This document shows, one piece after another, positions 34,978 through 46,503 of a stretch of 64,000 bases of DNA. Within the stretch, counting starts at the first letter, position 1. Each line of letters begins with the position of its first letter. A model generated the notes under the pieces. It saw only the letters and a list, made by a program, of their open reading frames with translations. It ran no database searches and had not been told where the DNA came from. Source of the stretch: Argentina anserina (taxonomy: Eukaryota > Streptophyta > Magnoliopsida > Rosales > Rosaceae); NCBI RefSeq assembly GCF_933775445.1, contig NC_065876.1, forward strand, positions 22,816,001 to 22,880,000, given 5' to 3'. Made by a program: the position numbers and the translations under genes.

Positions 34978-35323
34978 CAGAGAAGACTCAAACCACCCGC
35001 TCTACTCACACCTTTCCCATTCTTACGGGGATTAAAACGACAATCAACAAAAACAGAATTCTTCCACCCTAATTCATTCCTGACACCCTCTATTTATGCA
35101 GCCCTTTAAGCGCTGTTACTGTCCAGGAGTTCCCAATCCCCTGGCAGTTCCAACAAATAGCATTCATGGCTCGTGATGGGTCGAGACTAGACCCGTCACG
35201 GAAGAACAACTATCCACTCAAACATCACTTTCAGAACTAGTCACCAAAACCTTAACCACACTAGCTCTTCCCTTTTTTGAATTCCCGCCAACGGGAACAC
35301 CCCATTATTGTTTATGTTCCTTC

Positions 35324-35791
35324 TTACCCCACTAGACTCAACCCGGCCCCATGTTGACTCCCAGCACATTTGTTGACCACACTGTCCAAATTAGGACTAA
35401 TCTCCAATATTGCATCAGAGCTAGCCCCGGAAGATATTAAAGGCCCACTAACTCCACTAGGGCCCAAAGCGTGTTTCACCTTCACCAATATATAACCTGC
35501 CACCTCAGCGTCAGAAAATCCTGCCTTCTTTATCTTCTCTCCCAAGCTTGGCTCCGAGATTACTTCATCAAGGGAATTCGAAATCACACCTTCCTTATCC
35601 TTCACACCAACAACTTCCTTAATCACCGTGTTATTGATACTCTCCTTAGAAAGCTCAATCTCTTTCGAAATCACACTAAGGTCAATCAAAGGAAAATGCT
35701 TTGAATGTTGTTTCTTCCCCGCGTCAATTCGGAGATAGTTCCCAAATGAAACACACCTTCCGAACCCGGAAATTGCGAGACTAAGCACCAC
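35324..35791 (-). pseudogene. LINE ORF1 C-terminal region
   Basis: An open 155-codon stretch, low in recognisable motifs, between the endonuclease region and the inserted LTR. By position it is the C-terminal, poorly conserved part of ORF1. Assigned only from its place in the element. Confidence 0.5.
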
Positions 35792-36258
35792 ACACCACCA
35801 GCCCGTCGTCGCTTCCCACCCGCACTCTCTAGAACCTCCTCATCGACCACCATATAATCACCAGGGAGTTTCTTGGATCTCTCCGCCTCCCACTCATCTC
35901 AACTCCGAACAAAGACAAAAATAGTAAAGTCTGGAGCTGACAATGTAATAACCCTAAATTTCATTACATTATTTGATTCAATTTGAATTCTATAAAGTTA
36001 TGAAATTCAATTAAAGGAAATTGATTGTTTGCGAATGTTATGAAAACGGAAACGGAAACGTTCCGAGAACGTTTAATAAGAAAACGTTACGTTTCCGAAC
36101 GAATGTATCGACTTTTATTTCGTCGCTCGGTCGCGAAAACTTCCTTCACAAAAGTTGTAGAACTCGTCGATACGAGTTCACAAGTATGTGACACGTTCGA
36201 ATCGGACGATGTACGTAAAAGTTATTAACGACGGAAGTTAGTTTCCGATTTTGGGAGG

Positions 36259-36270
36259 GGGTATAAAAGG
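36259..36270 (+). promoter_or_regulatory. TATA box of the solo LTR
   Basis: TATAAAAGGG about 320 bases into the LTR, in the position expected for the U3 promoter. A CT-rich stretch follows. Confidence 0.6.
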
Positions 36271-36362
36271 GAATGTTTGCAGCTAGGGTTCCCATAATTG
36301 GAAACCCTTTCATTTCTCTCACCCGCCTCCCTCCTTTCCCCTCTCCTCTCTCTCTCCTTCGG

Positions 36363-36465
36363 TCCTCCCTCTCCCTCTCGACCCCGAGCTCCTCCCTCTC
36401 TCTCTCGACCCCGAGCTCCTCCCTCTCTCTCTCGACCCCGAGCTCCTCCCTCACCCTCTCGACTC
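36363..36465 (+). repeat. 27-bp CT-rich tandem repeat in the solo LTR
   Basis: Three to four copies of a unit containing CTCTCGACCCCGAGCTCCTC. Because 27 is a multiple of three it stays open in several frames and mimics Ser/Pro- or Arg/Glu-rich proteins on both strands. No protein is implied. Confidence 0.85.
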
Positions 36466-37204
36466 GCGACTCTCTCTCCCTCTCTCTCTCTCTCTTTTTC
36501 TCTCCCTCTCGGTTCCTTCTTCCTCCCTCCCTCACTGTTTTCGCAGCGATCTCCACCATCGTTAGGCCGTGGTCTCCACCGCCTATCACAGTAGCACCGC
36601 ATCACCCTTCTCTGCAAACCCCGAGAGGATCGCGTCCTCTCTCGCCGCCGTGAAGCTGCGTGACACACCGATCTTCATCGCCACCATCGAGCTCCAAACG
36701 AGCTCTCCATCATCGAATCGAGGTGAGATACGTGCTAGGATGGATTGTGTGATGTTTTTGGGTGATTTGGGAGGTTGTTGGTGGAGATCGGAGGGAGAGA
36801 TGGAAGGGGAGGTTACCGCCGCTTTAGGCGGCGCGTGAGGTTGGTAGGAGGGAGTATGAGGCGGCGTGAGGCCGCGGGGAGGAGGAGGAAGAAGAAACGG
36901 AGAGAAATGGGGCGGCGGTGGCATCACACGCGCCTTGGTTGGCGTCGGCGCGTGGGCCCCACGCGCGGCCGGCCGGAGGTGGCGCGTGTGCCACACGCGC
37001 CGCCGTGTGAGGCGGTGTGAGCAGTTTTGACAGAAGGGTATTTTGGTAATTTACTTAAATGTAAATGTAAATTTTATTTACTACGGTAAATGTAATTAAA
37101 TTTTACCTTCGGTAAATGTAATTATAAATTACTTTCAGTAAATGTAAAAAGTAATTTTGTAAAAGGGTAATTTAGTAAATTTTATTTACTGAATTTGTAT
37201 TTAC

Positions 37205-37445
37205 ATTTAAATAGTACGTATACATACAAAAATACGTATTAATAATTATACGTACATAAATACGTATATAATATATATACTTACAGAAATACGTATTAAT
37301 ATTTATACGTACAGAAATACGTATATAATATTTATACGTACAGAAATACGTATTAATATTTATACGTACAGAAATACGTATATAATATTTATACGTACAG
37401 AAATACGTATATAATAATTATACGTACAGAAATACGTATTAATCG
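37205..37445 (+). repeat. ~29-bp tandem array in the solo LTR
   Basis: About eight copies of a unit with TATACGTACAGAAATACGTA followed by TTAATATT or TATAATATT. The unit contains a small palindrome, TACGTA. A weaker relative of this array lies in the Gypsy LTR near 20380-20480. Confidence 0.9.
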
Positions 37446-39006
37446 TATATTTGAACAGTAACACAGAACAGTAATTTCGTAAAACCGAAAATTGCTGAAC
37501 AGTAACCGATTATTACTGTTTCGGCATTTAAAGGTTTACGAAACGATTCTAAATTCTTTTCTTATCTTTTCAAAGTGATCGTTAAATCGAGGAAATGATT
37601 TATCATTGGGAATTGTGGAATTACGCTCGAGTCTATAAGGTGAGTAAAATCTCACTGAATTACGAATCTACCCTTGTGGTGATTCAACATTTTTGCAAAT
37701 GTGTTTATCAAATGAATTACAACATGTATATAATTTAGTGGACTACATATATACAGTATAATGGTAATAGGTACATATATATATATAGTTCATTAAATTA
37801 CGTACTGTTATTAATTCATTAACAATAGTCATTTCGGTGACGGAAAATTGTGCATGAGTATGTGATTTAAATGGTACAATATGATGTGAGAATATTGTAC
37901 GTAATTCTTCAGGTGTTTATGAAATATGACATGTATAGGATATAGTGGATTATGTATGTATTGTATAAATGGTAATAAATACGAATATATATAGTTTGCT
38001 ATATAATATACTGTTATGATTTTTATTGTGGTGATATCGTGAAAGTTTTAAAACGTACAATATGATGAGTGATTATTGTACATGATTTTATCACGGAGAA
38101 TGTTAAAAATTGTGATTTGTCTTCGGACGTGATGTGTGGTACAATATGATGTGTGATTATTGTACGTGATTTTTAACATTGAGATTGTTAAAATGTGAAT
38201 TGTCTTCGGACCTGATTTTTGGTACAATATGATGTGAGATTATTGTACGTGTTTGGCAAGTCGAAACCTAGCCTTTGGCCGGGCGAAAGTTACGATACAG
38301 TTAGAGCTCTAGTCTGTCTGCCTTAGTACTGCATGTGAGGTAACGGGTGGTTATCTGCTCATAGGTACTCAGTTTATTTTGGATGTTGAGTGGCGGGTGG
38401 CTATCCAATATCAACGGTGTATTACGAGAGGGGTAACAGATGTGTACCAGCGTTCTTGGTACCCGTATTATAAATGCATTGGGTAACCAGAAGGGTTACT
38501 TAATTTCCTCATGAGCGTTTTATTTCATATCTCTTTGGGTCAACCAGATGGGCTGACTATTGACTCATGAGGGCATTTATATTTGTTGTTTTGTGATCTT
38601 TCGTATTTATTGATATGCGAACTGTATTGTGATTTTACTCATACGAGCTATAAGCTTACCGGGTTTGTGTTTACAATCCCGGTGCACCAATTCGATGGTG
38701 TAAGGGATAATTCTGCAGGTGCTGATTAGTGGGGGTTGAGCGACGACTACAGAGGCTCGAAGTCGTTCTCATCCTACTTGTGGTGAGGTTTTAGCGTGGG
38801 TTTGTGTGTGAGGATTATTACATTTCCATTTTATGTATGGATTATAAATTTGGGTTGTAATAATTGGTTGACTGAGTTGTATTGAGAACTCAGAATTTAT
38901 CCGCTGTTACACTTTAATGATTTCGATTTATTTGAGATTATTTGGTGTTTAACGACTTTAGAATTTTGAGTTTTTAAGCTCGAAATTTTGGGGTCGTTAC
39001 AGACAA

Positions 39007-39990
39007 TCTTCATCCACTGCCCCCACACCTCTCAGCCACCCCAAAATTAGTATCCGATGATGGAGGGGGGATCAAATCCGCCTCCCTCGCCCTACTCTCC
39101 TGCTCTGCCAACCAAGCATCTTTTATCTCCACACAAAGCCGAAGATCAAACTGTTCTCTCTAATCTCTCCCGATCTATGACGGGCACAAAAATTCGTTTC
39201 ATGCAACAACATCCCGCAATTCTCACAGAAATTTGGGAGACCAATATAATCAACATCAAAACAAGAACCATGTTCTTTCTCAGGAAGTCTAATATGTGCA
39301 ACCTGACGGAGAGGTTTATCGGTATCGAAACGAATACAGACTTTAAGATTGGATCCCAGATACATGCCATACTCCGACTCCTCCCTTCTCGAAAACTCTC
39401 CTACTGCGTTACAAATCCGAATCCCAGTTTCAGACTCCATGAAAATGGGAGGAATCCTCCACGCCCTAATCCAGAAGAACTACATATTCAAGGAAATTTT
39501 CAGAAGATCATCTGTCCCATTACTCGCCACCACCGCAAACAACGACTTATTTAAATGCCACAGACTCCCCCTCAACACTCGATTCCGATCATATACATGA
39601 GAAAACGAAATCATAATCCTTTCACTCCCTTCCAACACCACCGCCGACACCCTGGATCTGTCATTGGCATGTTTATTTGGGCGCCATAAAGCCTTCATCG
39701 TTGCCACCAACGCCTCTTTATTATATTTCTTGTGCGTCAACAACTGACACACAATCAAAAAAAATTTCTCCTTCCACAAACCTAGAATCTGCCGGGAGAA
39801 TGATCTCTCTGGCCTCCTCTTCTGAAAGAACCAGCCGCCTAACCATATCTCCAATGGCGTCCTCCATTCTGCACAACAAGGACCCCGCACAAGCCACTCC
39901 CTGACCAAGTAATTGAAACAGAACCCACATGCGGATCACACATCCCAAACTACAATGAAAAACAACTGTAACTCCACCGCCACACTCATC
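39007..39990 (-). pseudogene. LINE ORF1 N-terminal region (DUF4283 and zinc knuckle)
   Basis: 39480-39908 reads WFFQKRRPERSFSRQIL, MKALWRPNKHANDRSRV, LEGSERIMISFSHVYDRNRV and LRGSLWHLNKSLF, a DUF4283 domain as found in plant L1 ORF1. 39123-39440 continues with RHIRLPEKE-like sequence and a knuckle-like CENCGMLLHETNFC (CX2CX5HX4C). A frameshift separates the two. The solo LTR cuts ORF1 just after the knuckle. In active elements ORF1 coats the RNA. Confidence 0.8.
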
Positions 39991-40026
39991 GGCAAAGAAA
40001 CCCTAACTCCTCCCTGTTGAGAGAAA

Positions 40027-40029
<3 letters not shown>

Positions 40030-40071
<42 letters not shown>
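40030..40071. repeat. (AG)n microsatellite at the LINE 5' end
   Basis: About 20 AG units. On the LINE strand this is a CT-rich 5' UTR, common at the start of plant L1 elements. Confidence 0.9.
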
Positions 40072-40072
<1 letters not shown>

Positions 40073-40075
40073 GAC

Positions 40076-40610
40076 TTTAACGTAACGTACAATTTTGTTA
40101 TTAGTAGTACCTTACAACTTATTTTAATTGATGAAGTTGATTTGATTATCAATAGTGCTCAGGGACAGAAATGTGCCAAGCTGTGGAATTTAAAACAAGA
40201 GGAAGATGAAATTATGCCAGGCATTGGATGTTTATTCTACTCACCTAATGAAATAGTCATCTACTTGTATCAACAGGTCGAAATTCCACGACATTGTCTA
40301 GATTTAGTTAAAACCGATTCTGCATAAATATACAGGATGTATGAGTGCCGCGACAGGGATGAAGACAGAAAAGAAAGTTGGAAGCAGAATCATATATTAG
40401 CATCATGGATCTGGATTATGTAAATGACCACTGAAATCCCTAAAGAACAAGTACTAATTACATTGCATTTACTGAATAGAACAGTCAATAAAAGAGAGAA
40501 TGGAAGCAACTTAGCTCCAAAATAGAAGTGAACATTGATTTTTCACAATAAGCAGTGGAATCACTGGAATGCATATGCTGCGGTCAGAAGATCAAGAATG
40601 TATTCTGCTC
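40076..40610. other. Spacer between LINE and receptor-kinase pseudogene
   Basis: The small open frame at 40142-40327 has no family resemblance. Nothing else recognised; it may include the former 3' flank of the kinase. Confidence 0.4.
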
Positions 40611-40619
40611 AACCCACTT

Positions 40620-42530
<1,911 letters not shown>

Positions 42531-42589
42531 CTTCAATCCTGGGCTTCACCTACAGTTGATTTGCCTTCCAATTTTTAACATAGCAACCA

Positions 42590-42770
42590 CATTACTCACT
42601 CTTTCCCCTTACTATTAGCACTGCAGGCACACAACACAAGGCTACCACACTTGCTTCTCAATTGCCTCACTCCTCACTTGACCCTAGCCTCTAACCTCAG
42701 GTCTGCTAGTTCCATATATCCCACAACACTTCTTGTAGCAGTAAAAGTTATATGCATTGACTCAAATACA
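42590..42770 (-). pseudogene. Extra copy of the receptor-kinase tail
   Basis: The minus strand reads GYMELADLRLEARVK, a stop, then C-terminal kinase-like text ending SNVVAM in another frame. It closely parallels RYMELAVPRLLGRV ... TNVVAM at 40730-40860. It is an orphan last-exon copy lying upstream of the main pseudogene. Confidence 0.65.
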
Positions 42771-42799
42771 TTATCCACCACATAACACAAGCAGTTTTC

Positions 42800-44225
42800 G
42801 ACATGAGAAACAGATGGAAAAGAACAGTCCAATAAATATCAAAAACTGAAATAAAATAATGAAATTCACTTCTGTTACCTTAACCTCCTAGAGGTTTTGA
42901 ATCTCAGTGTATTTGTGGATCACAGTAATTTTATTTCAAGGATTCAATTTGATCTACTGATCAGCTCATCACCATTGCTGTTCCGTGATGAAGAATCAAG
43001 CTATTATATCATCAATTTGGGATAACAGAGAAAGTAGAAGTTATGGGTCATGATTCAGAAATGAGTACATATTCATGATTCAGACTAATGACGGCCAGTT
43101 ACAAAAGGCTCAAAAAGTTTATATAGGCAAAGGGAAGGAGAGAGTATCCACCATTCCCTTTTGATATAATAGACAAATGAGTCTAAGTATTATGTTTTTC
43201 AATCTATTATCAGCTTACTTGTTCAGCTTGTATACCAAGAATCATCGATCACCTTTCATTTCCAAAAGCTTATCCTTTCATTTTTTTTCATACATACACA
43301 TCTATACACGAGCAAACAAGCACTCTTCATATACTTCAACTACTAACATAAACCAGATCAACATGCAAGATTCTAAATCCCCTCATACCTCAATATAAAA
43401 CAATGATTTAGCTTCATAATTGAAAAGGAAGTAGGAAAAAATTACCAACCATCTGCACAATTCCTCGTTAGGTCATTTTGATTTGAGGCCTCAAAGTGAG
43501 TGTTCCACCACAGATTCTGCATTTCTTCCTCAACAAAGCTGAATTGTGCCAGAACACAGAATAATGAATATTACAATGAGCGAACTGGTATTTCTGTACA
43601 TGTATTGTTAAACCTAGATATAGGCAAAGTCGCATAGGGTAGTGAGTGGTACTTCCTTTTGTTTTTGGCAGAAAAGACCTTGCAACAATGGTATCCAAGC
43701 AAAGACCATTTTGCCAGACTAGGCCAGCTTTGCTAGAACTAGTGACACCCGGGCTCATTCCTACCCTTTTAAACCCAACTTAGTCGACTATTCAAGAAAT
43801 GGAAGGGCACAGTACACATTCCCTTTTACTATAACAGTCAAAGGAGTCTATTTTTCATAAATTCAATTTATTAAGAGTTGAGAAACTCACCTTGTATCTG
43901 TGATCCAACTTCATCTTAGATTCATCATCATTATTTAGGCGCTCTGTTGGTTTTCATTTCCAGGAGCTTATCCTTTCATATATTCATTCATACTCTTACA
44001 CACTTTATACATATGAGAAAACATACGCCCATCATATAATTTTTCAAGTACTAACACAATCAAGATCAACATGCACGATTTAGAAATAAGTACCAACCTT
44101 AGCAATTCATAGTTTCATACTTCAATCTAAGTATTACCACCCATCAGTCCTACGTATACTACAGTGATCAGAAAAAACAAATTGCCCACCTTCTGCAATG
44201 AGCAGCCACAAAACGTCTTGAGAGT
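42800..44225. repeat. Spacer with a ~670-bp-spaced duplication
   Basis: Blocks at about 43155-43390 recur at about 43820-44110: CATTCCCTTTT, TTTCATTTCCANNAGCTTAT, CCTTTCAT, AGTCTA and AGATCAACATGCANGATT. The copies are diverged and gapped. No coding block was recognised. This probably reflects an old local duplication of the flank between the kinase pseudogene and the GTE-like gene. Confidence 0.65.
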
Positions 44226-44305
44226 ATTGTGGATGTCCTGAGTCAAAAAAAAATGAAGCCTATCAACAAAAAACACAACATACTGAAACAAAAAACCAAT
44301 AAGTA

Positions 44306-45001
44306 TCAACAACTTATCTCTCCTTCCTCCAATTCATCCTCTTCTTCCTCCGGCTCCAATGGTGACCAGCTTGGGAGGGGAGAGCAACCCCAAAGCCAAG
44401 CACAATCGCATCGAATAATGAGCCCGAGCTCTTTTAGGGTGCAGCAATAAGGCTTTCCTAGCTTCAACTTAACCTCTGCCTCCATTTTGTCACGAGCGAG
44501 CCTCTCCATTCTCCTTTGCTGCTCCCTTCGAGCAAGTTCCGACGCTCTTTCGTCCTCTTGCATCTGCTTCAATTGTGCTTCAACTCTCTGCTTCAATTCA
44601 AGCTGGTCTCTCTTGAATTCTTCCAATGCTTTCTTCAGCTTCGCCGGGTCAGTCACAACTTTCTCAAGTACTTGCTTCTCGGCCTTGAAGATGGCATCGG
44701 CGAATTTGATTTTGATCATAGCAACATGAAGTTCTTCCGGGGACAGTGGAGGAGTAGCTGTAGAAGACGAAGAGTTCACCTTCACCGCCGGCATGGTCTT
44801 CCTCTTCTTCGCATCCCTCTGTTCGGCAGAGAGTGACTCCGTTGGTGGTCGGGTCCTCTTGAAATTAGGGTTTCCAGGGAGTACTGAAGAAGAAGGAGAA
44901 GAAAAAGAAGAAGAGGAAGGAACCCTAATTTGTGGAGACACAAATTTGGGGAATTTGATCGTCATCTGGGTGTTGCGGTAAGAAATGGTTTTAGTGGCCA
45001 T
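44306..45001 (-). CDS. Protein similar to the C-terminal region of GTE/BET transcription factors, bromodomain absent
   Basis: An intact 231-residue frame starts at the ATG at 45001, the first ATG after a good TATA box. The N-terminal third is Ser/Pro-rich with a basic KRRKTMP-like cluster (AKKRKTMP) that may act as a nuclear signal. Residues about 85-190 read LSPEELHVAMIKIKFADAIF, then a long charged helix (KALEEFKRDQLELKQRVEA, ASELARREQQRRMERLARDK). This follows the order and spacing of the coiled C-terminal part of plant GTE factors, which otherwise carry a bromodomain that reads acetylated histones. Here no bromodomain exists. The tail after LKLGKP is unusual (CDCAWLWGCSPLPSW) and ends in an acidic run, EPEEEEDELEEGEIS. 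Splice-like signals after the stop suggest 3' UTR introns. Function unknown; it may be a free regulatory fragment. Confidence 0.55.
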   Translation of the reverse strand: MATKTISYRNTQMTIKFPKFVSPQIRVPSSSSFSSPSSSVLPGNPNFKRTRPPTESLSAEQRDAKKRKTMPAVKVNSSSSTATPPLSPEELHVAMIKIKFADAIFKAEKQVLEKVVTDPAKLKKALEEFKRDQLELKQRVEAQLKQMQEDERASELARREQQRRMERLARDKMEAEVKLKLGKPYCCTLKELGLIIRCDCAWLWGCSPLPSWSPLEPEEEEDELEEGEISC

Positions 45002-45044
45002 GGAGGGAATTCAGAAACTGAACGGAAGAGTTATCGAACAAGTT

Positions 45045-45128
45045 GAAACTGAGAGTGAGAAACCGAAAAACTGAAACTGAGAGTGGGTAACCGAAAACTG
45101 AAACTGAGAGTGGGTAACCGAAAATTGA
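45045..45128 (-). repeat. ~29-bp tandem repeat in the GTE-like 5' leader
   Basis: Three copies of a unit containing ACTGAAACTGAGAGTGGGTA (plus strand) lie between the TATA box and the ATG. The two right copies are almost identical and the left one is diverged. Confidence 0.85.
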
Positions 45129-45176
45129 AGGAGGAAGAGGAAAAGTGCAGTGAGTTCCGGTTCCTGTTGGGATGGG

Positions 45177-45186
45177 GTTTATATAA
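45177..45186 (-). promoter_or_regulatory. TATA box of the GTE-like gene
   Basis: Minus-strand TTATATAAAC about 180 bases before the ATG at 45001. This fits a transcription start near 45150 and a leader of about 150 bases. Confidence 0.6.
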
Positions 45187-45189
45187 GCA

Positions 45190-45586
45190 AGATAGGAAAC
45201 CTTCCATCTCCTTTTCCCATTTGGAATTGGACGACGACAACGCGGAATTAAACGCGTCAGGTCAAGTAATATCAAGGCTGTTTATTATTATTATTTACTT
45301 TATCGTTTTCGTTTCTTTTTGTAGAAAAATATCAAATTATATTTTGGGCTTCTTAATGTTCTTATAAAAAAACCTCACATGTGATACATGAAATTAGAAT
45401 ATAATCACCTAAGTTTTAAAAATTAGAAGAAAGTATATTTTTAAAAATGCTTAAACTGTTGCCCTTAAAGTTTGAAAAAATTACAATATGACATTGCTAA
45501 AACACATATTGGCTTTCAAAAAAGAGAAAAACCCAAATCGGCTTTTCGTACTGAAACACCCTTTGACTTCCCAGCTCCTAGGTAGT
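45190..45586. other. Promoter-side spacer of the GTE-like gene
   Basis: Upstream DNA of the minus-strand GTE-like gene. AT-rich; no other gene or repeat recognised. Confidence 0.5.
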
Positions 45587-46038
45587 GTGACAGGTACTGT
45601 GACAGGGGTGTGATAGATATTGTGACAACAGGTGTGACATACCGAGAGAAAATGTCTAAAGATGTGAAATGATGTTAAAATTCAAAGGAAATTGGTATGA
45701 GTATGCTCAAAATGAAGAAAACAACTAGAATTACGGAGCCTTGAGCTCTAATTTCGTCGGAATAGCTTGTAGTACCACCATGGACGACGACAATCCCTTG
45801 TGAGGGTTACTACGCCTTGTACGTTGGTCAGTTCAGAGTGGGTAAGGTATTAAATGAAAGAGGGGAGAAAGCTCTTTCCAACGGTACCAACCACGCCCAA
45901 ATCCATCGTCAGACGGTAAAATTATGGCCGACATTCGAAAAACAATAAAAAAATAAAATGAAGATGAAGAAGAATAGTTGGAGAAAGGACAAAACTGTCC
46001 GGAAAATATTTTCAAAGTACTATTTTCTAATTTTGTTC
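45587..46038. repeat. Duplicated repeat, copy A (with ~5 minisatellite units)
   Basis: About 450 bp that matches 49331-49747 in the same orientation. Shared long blocks include CATACCGAGAGAAAATGTCT, GGTTACTACGCCTTGTACG, CAGAGTGGGTAAGGTAT and AAAACTGTCCGGAAAATATT. It begins with a few 12-bp units like TGTGACAGGTAC. No open frame of note. It may be one end of a larger unknown repeat. Confidence 0.85.
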
Positions 46039-46498
46039 CAGTTGCCTATTTCTAATTTCTAGTCAATTGAGATGACTTTTTTATAATTGAAAAATAAGTA
46101 GTGACATTTTAAATAAACAAGGTCTCACCTACTTTTTAAAATCGTGATTATAATGCTAAATTATACAAATAAGCATATTATAAAAAAAACTTACCAAACA
46201 GAAAAACATCATTACGAGTTAAATATACATGCTTATTTTCCTTAAAACTCAATCTCAACCTTGGCCTTAGTCCTTTTCTGGGCTTTTTGGATTTGGAGGA
46301 GAATCTAAGCGATTTTGGATCTACGTGCTCCCTGGTTGAGTATTGTGATTGGAGTCTAGCCTCCGACGTTGTGACAGAGTGTTTTTAGATCTGTAGGGTG
46401 CGATCTGCAGTTGGAGTTTGCTGGCTGGAGAAGATGAGTGCCCCTAAAGGTTTTCTGGGTGCCCAATGGACTTTCTTCTTCTTCTTCTCCTCCTCCTC
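46039..46498. other. Spacer between copy A and the solo LTR
   Basis: AT-rich at first, then a GC-neutral stretch (46260-46498) with leader-like CT-rich sequence before the LTR. No conserved protein recognised. Confidence 0.4.
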
Positions 46499-46503
46499 AC
46501 AAT

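Larger units (their letters stand above)
35944..39001 (+). mobile_element. Solo LTR of the Gypsy family, 3.06 kb, perfect GACAA target duplication
   Basis: Starts TGTAATAACCC and ends GGGGTCGTTACA, flanked by GACAA at 35939-35943 and 39002-39006. It has no internal domain, so it is a solo LTR left by unequal recombination. A TATA-like GGTATAAAAGGG lies at about 36259-36270, followed by a CT-rich leader and a CG-rich tract. It carries two internal tandem arrays. It matches the LTR of the Gypsy at 19114-25560 in parts and is inserted in LINE ORF1, so it is younger than the LINE. Confidence 0.95.
31023..40075 (-). mobile_element. L1-type LINE, split by a solo LTR
   Basis: The 3' end is the short A-tail seen as TTTTTTT at 31023. 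The element proceeds through RNase H, zf-RVT, reverse transcriptase and endonuclease to ORF1 at about 39990 and a CT-rich 5' UTR near 40075. Removing the inserted LTR (35944-39001) leaves about 6.0 kb, a full-length size for a plant L1. Multiple stops and frame changes make it inactive. CTTACAAC occurs just outside both ends (near 31015 and 40112) and may be a remnant of the target duplication, which would move the 5' border to about 40110. Confidence 0.85.

Noticed and set aside
36146..36668. Ser/Pro-rich and Arg/Glu-rich open frames
   Set aside because: They lie in the CT-rich, 27-bp tandem part of a solo LTR; frames stay open because of repeat length.
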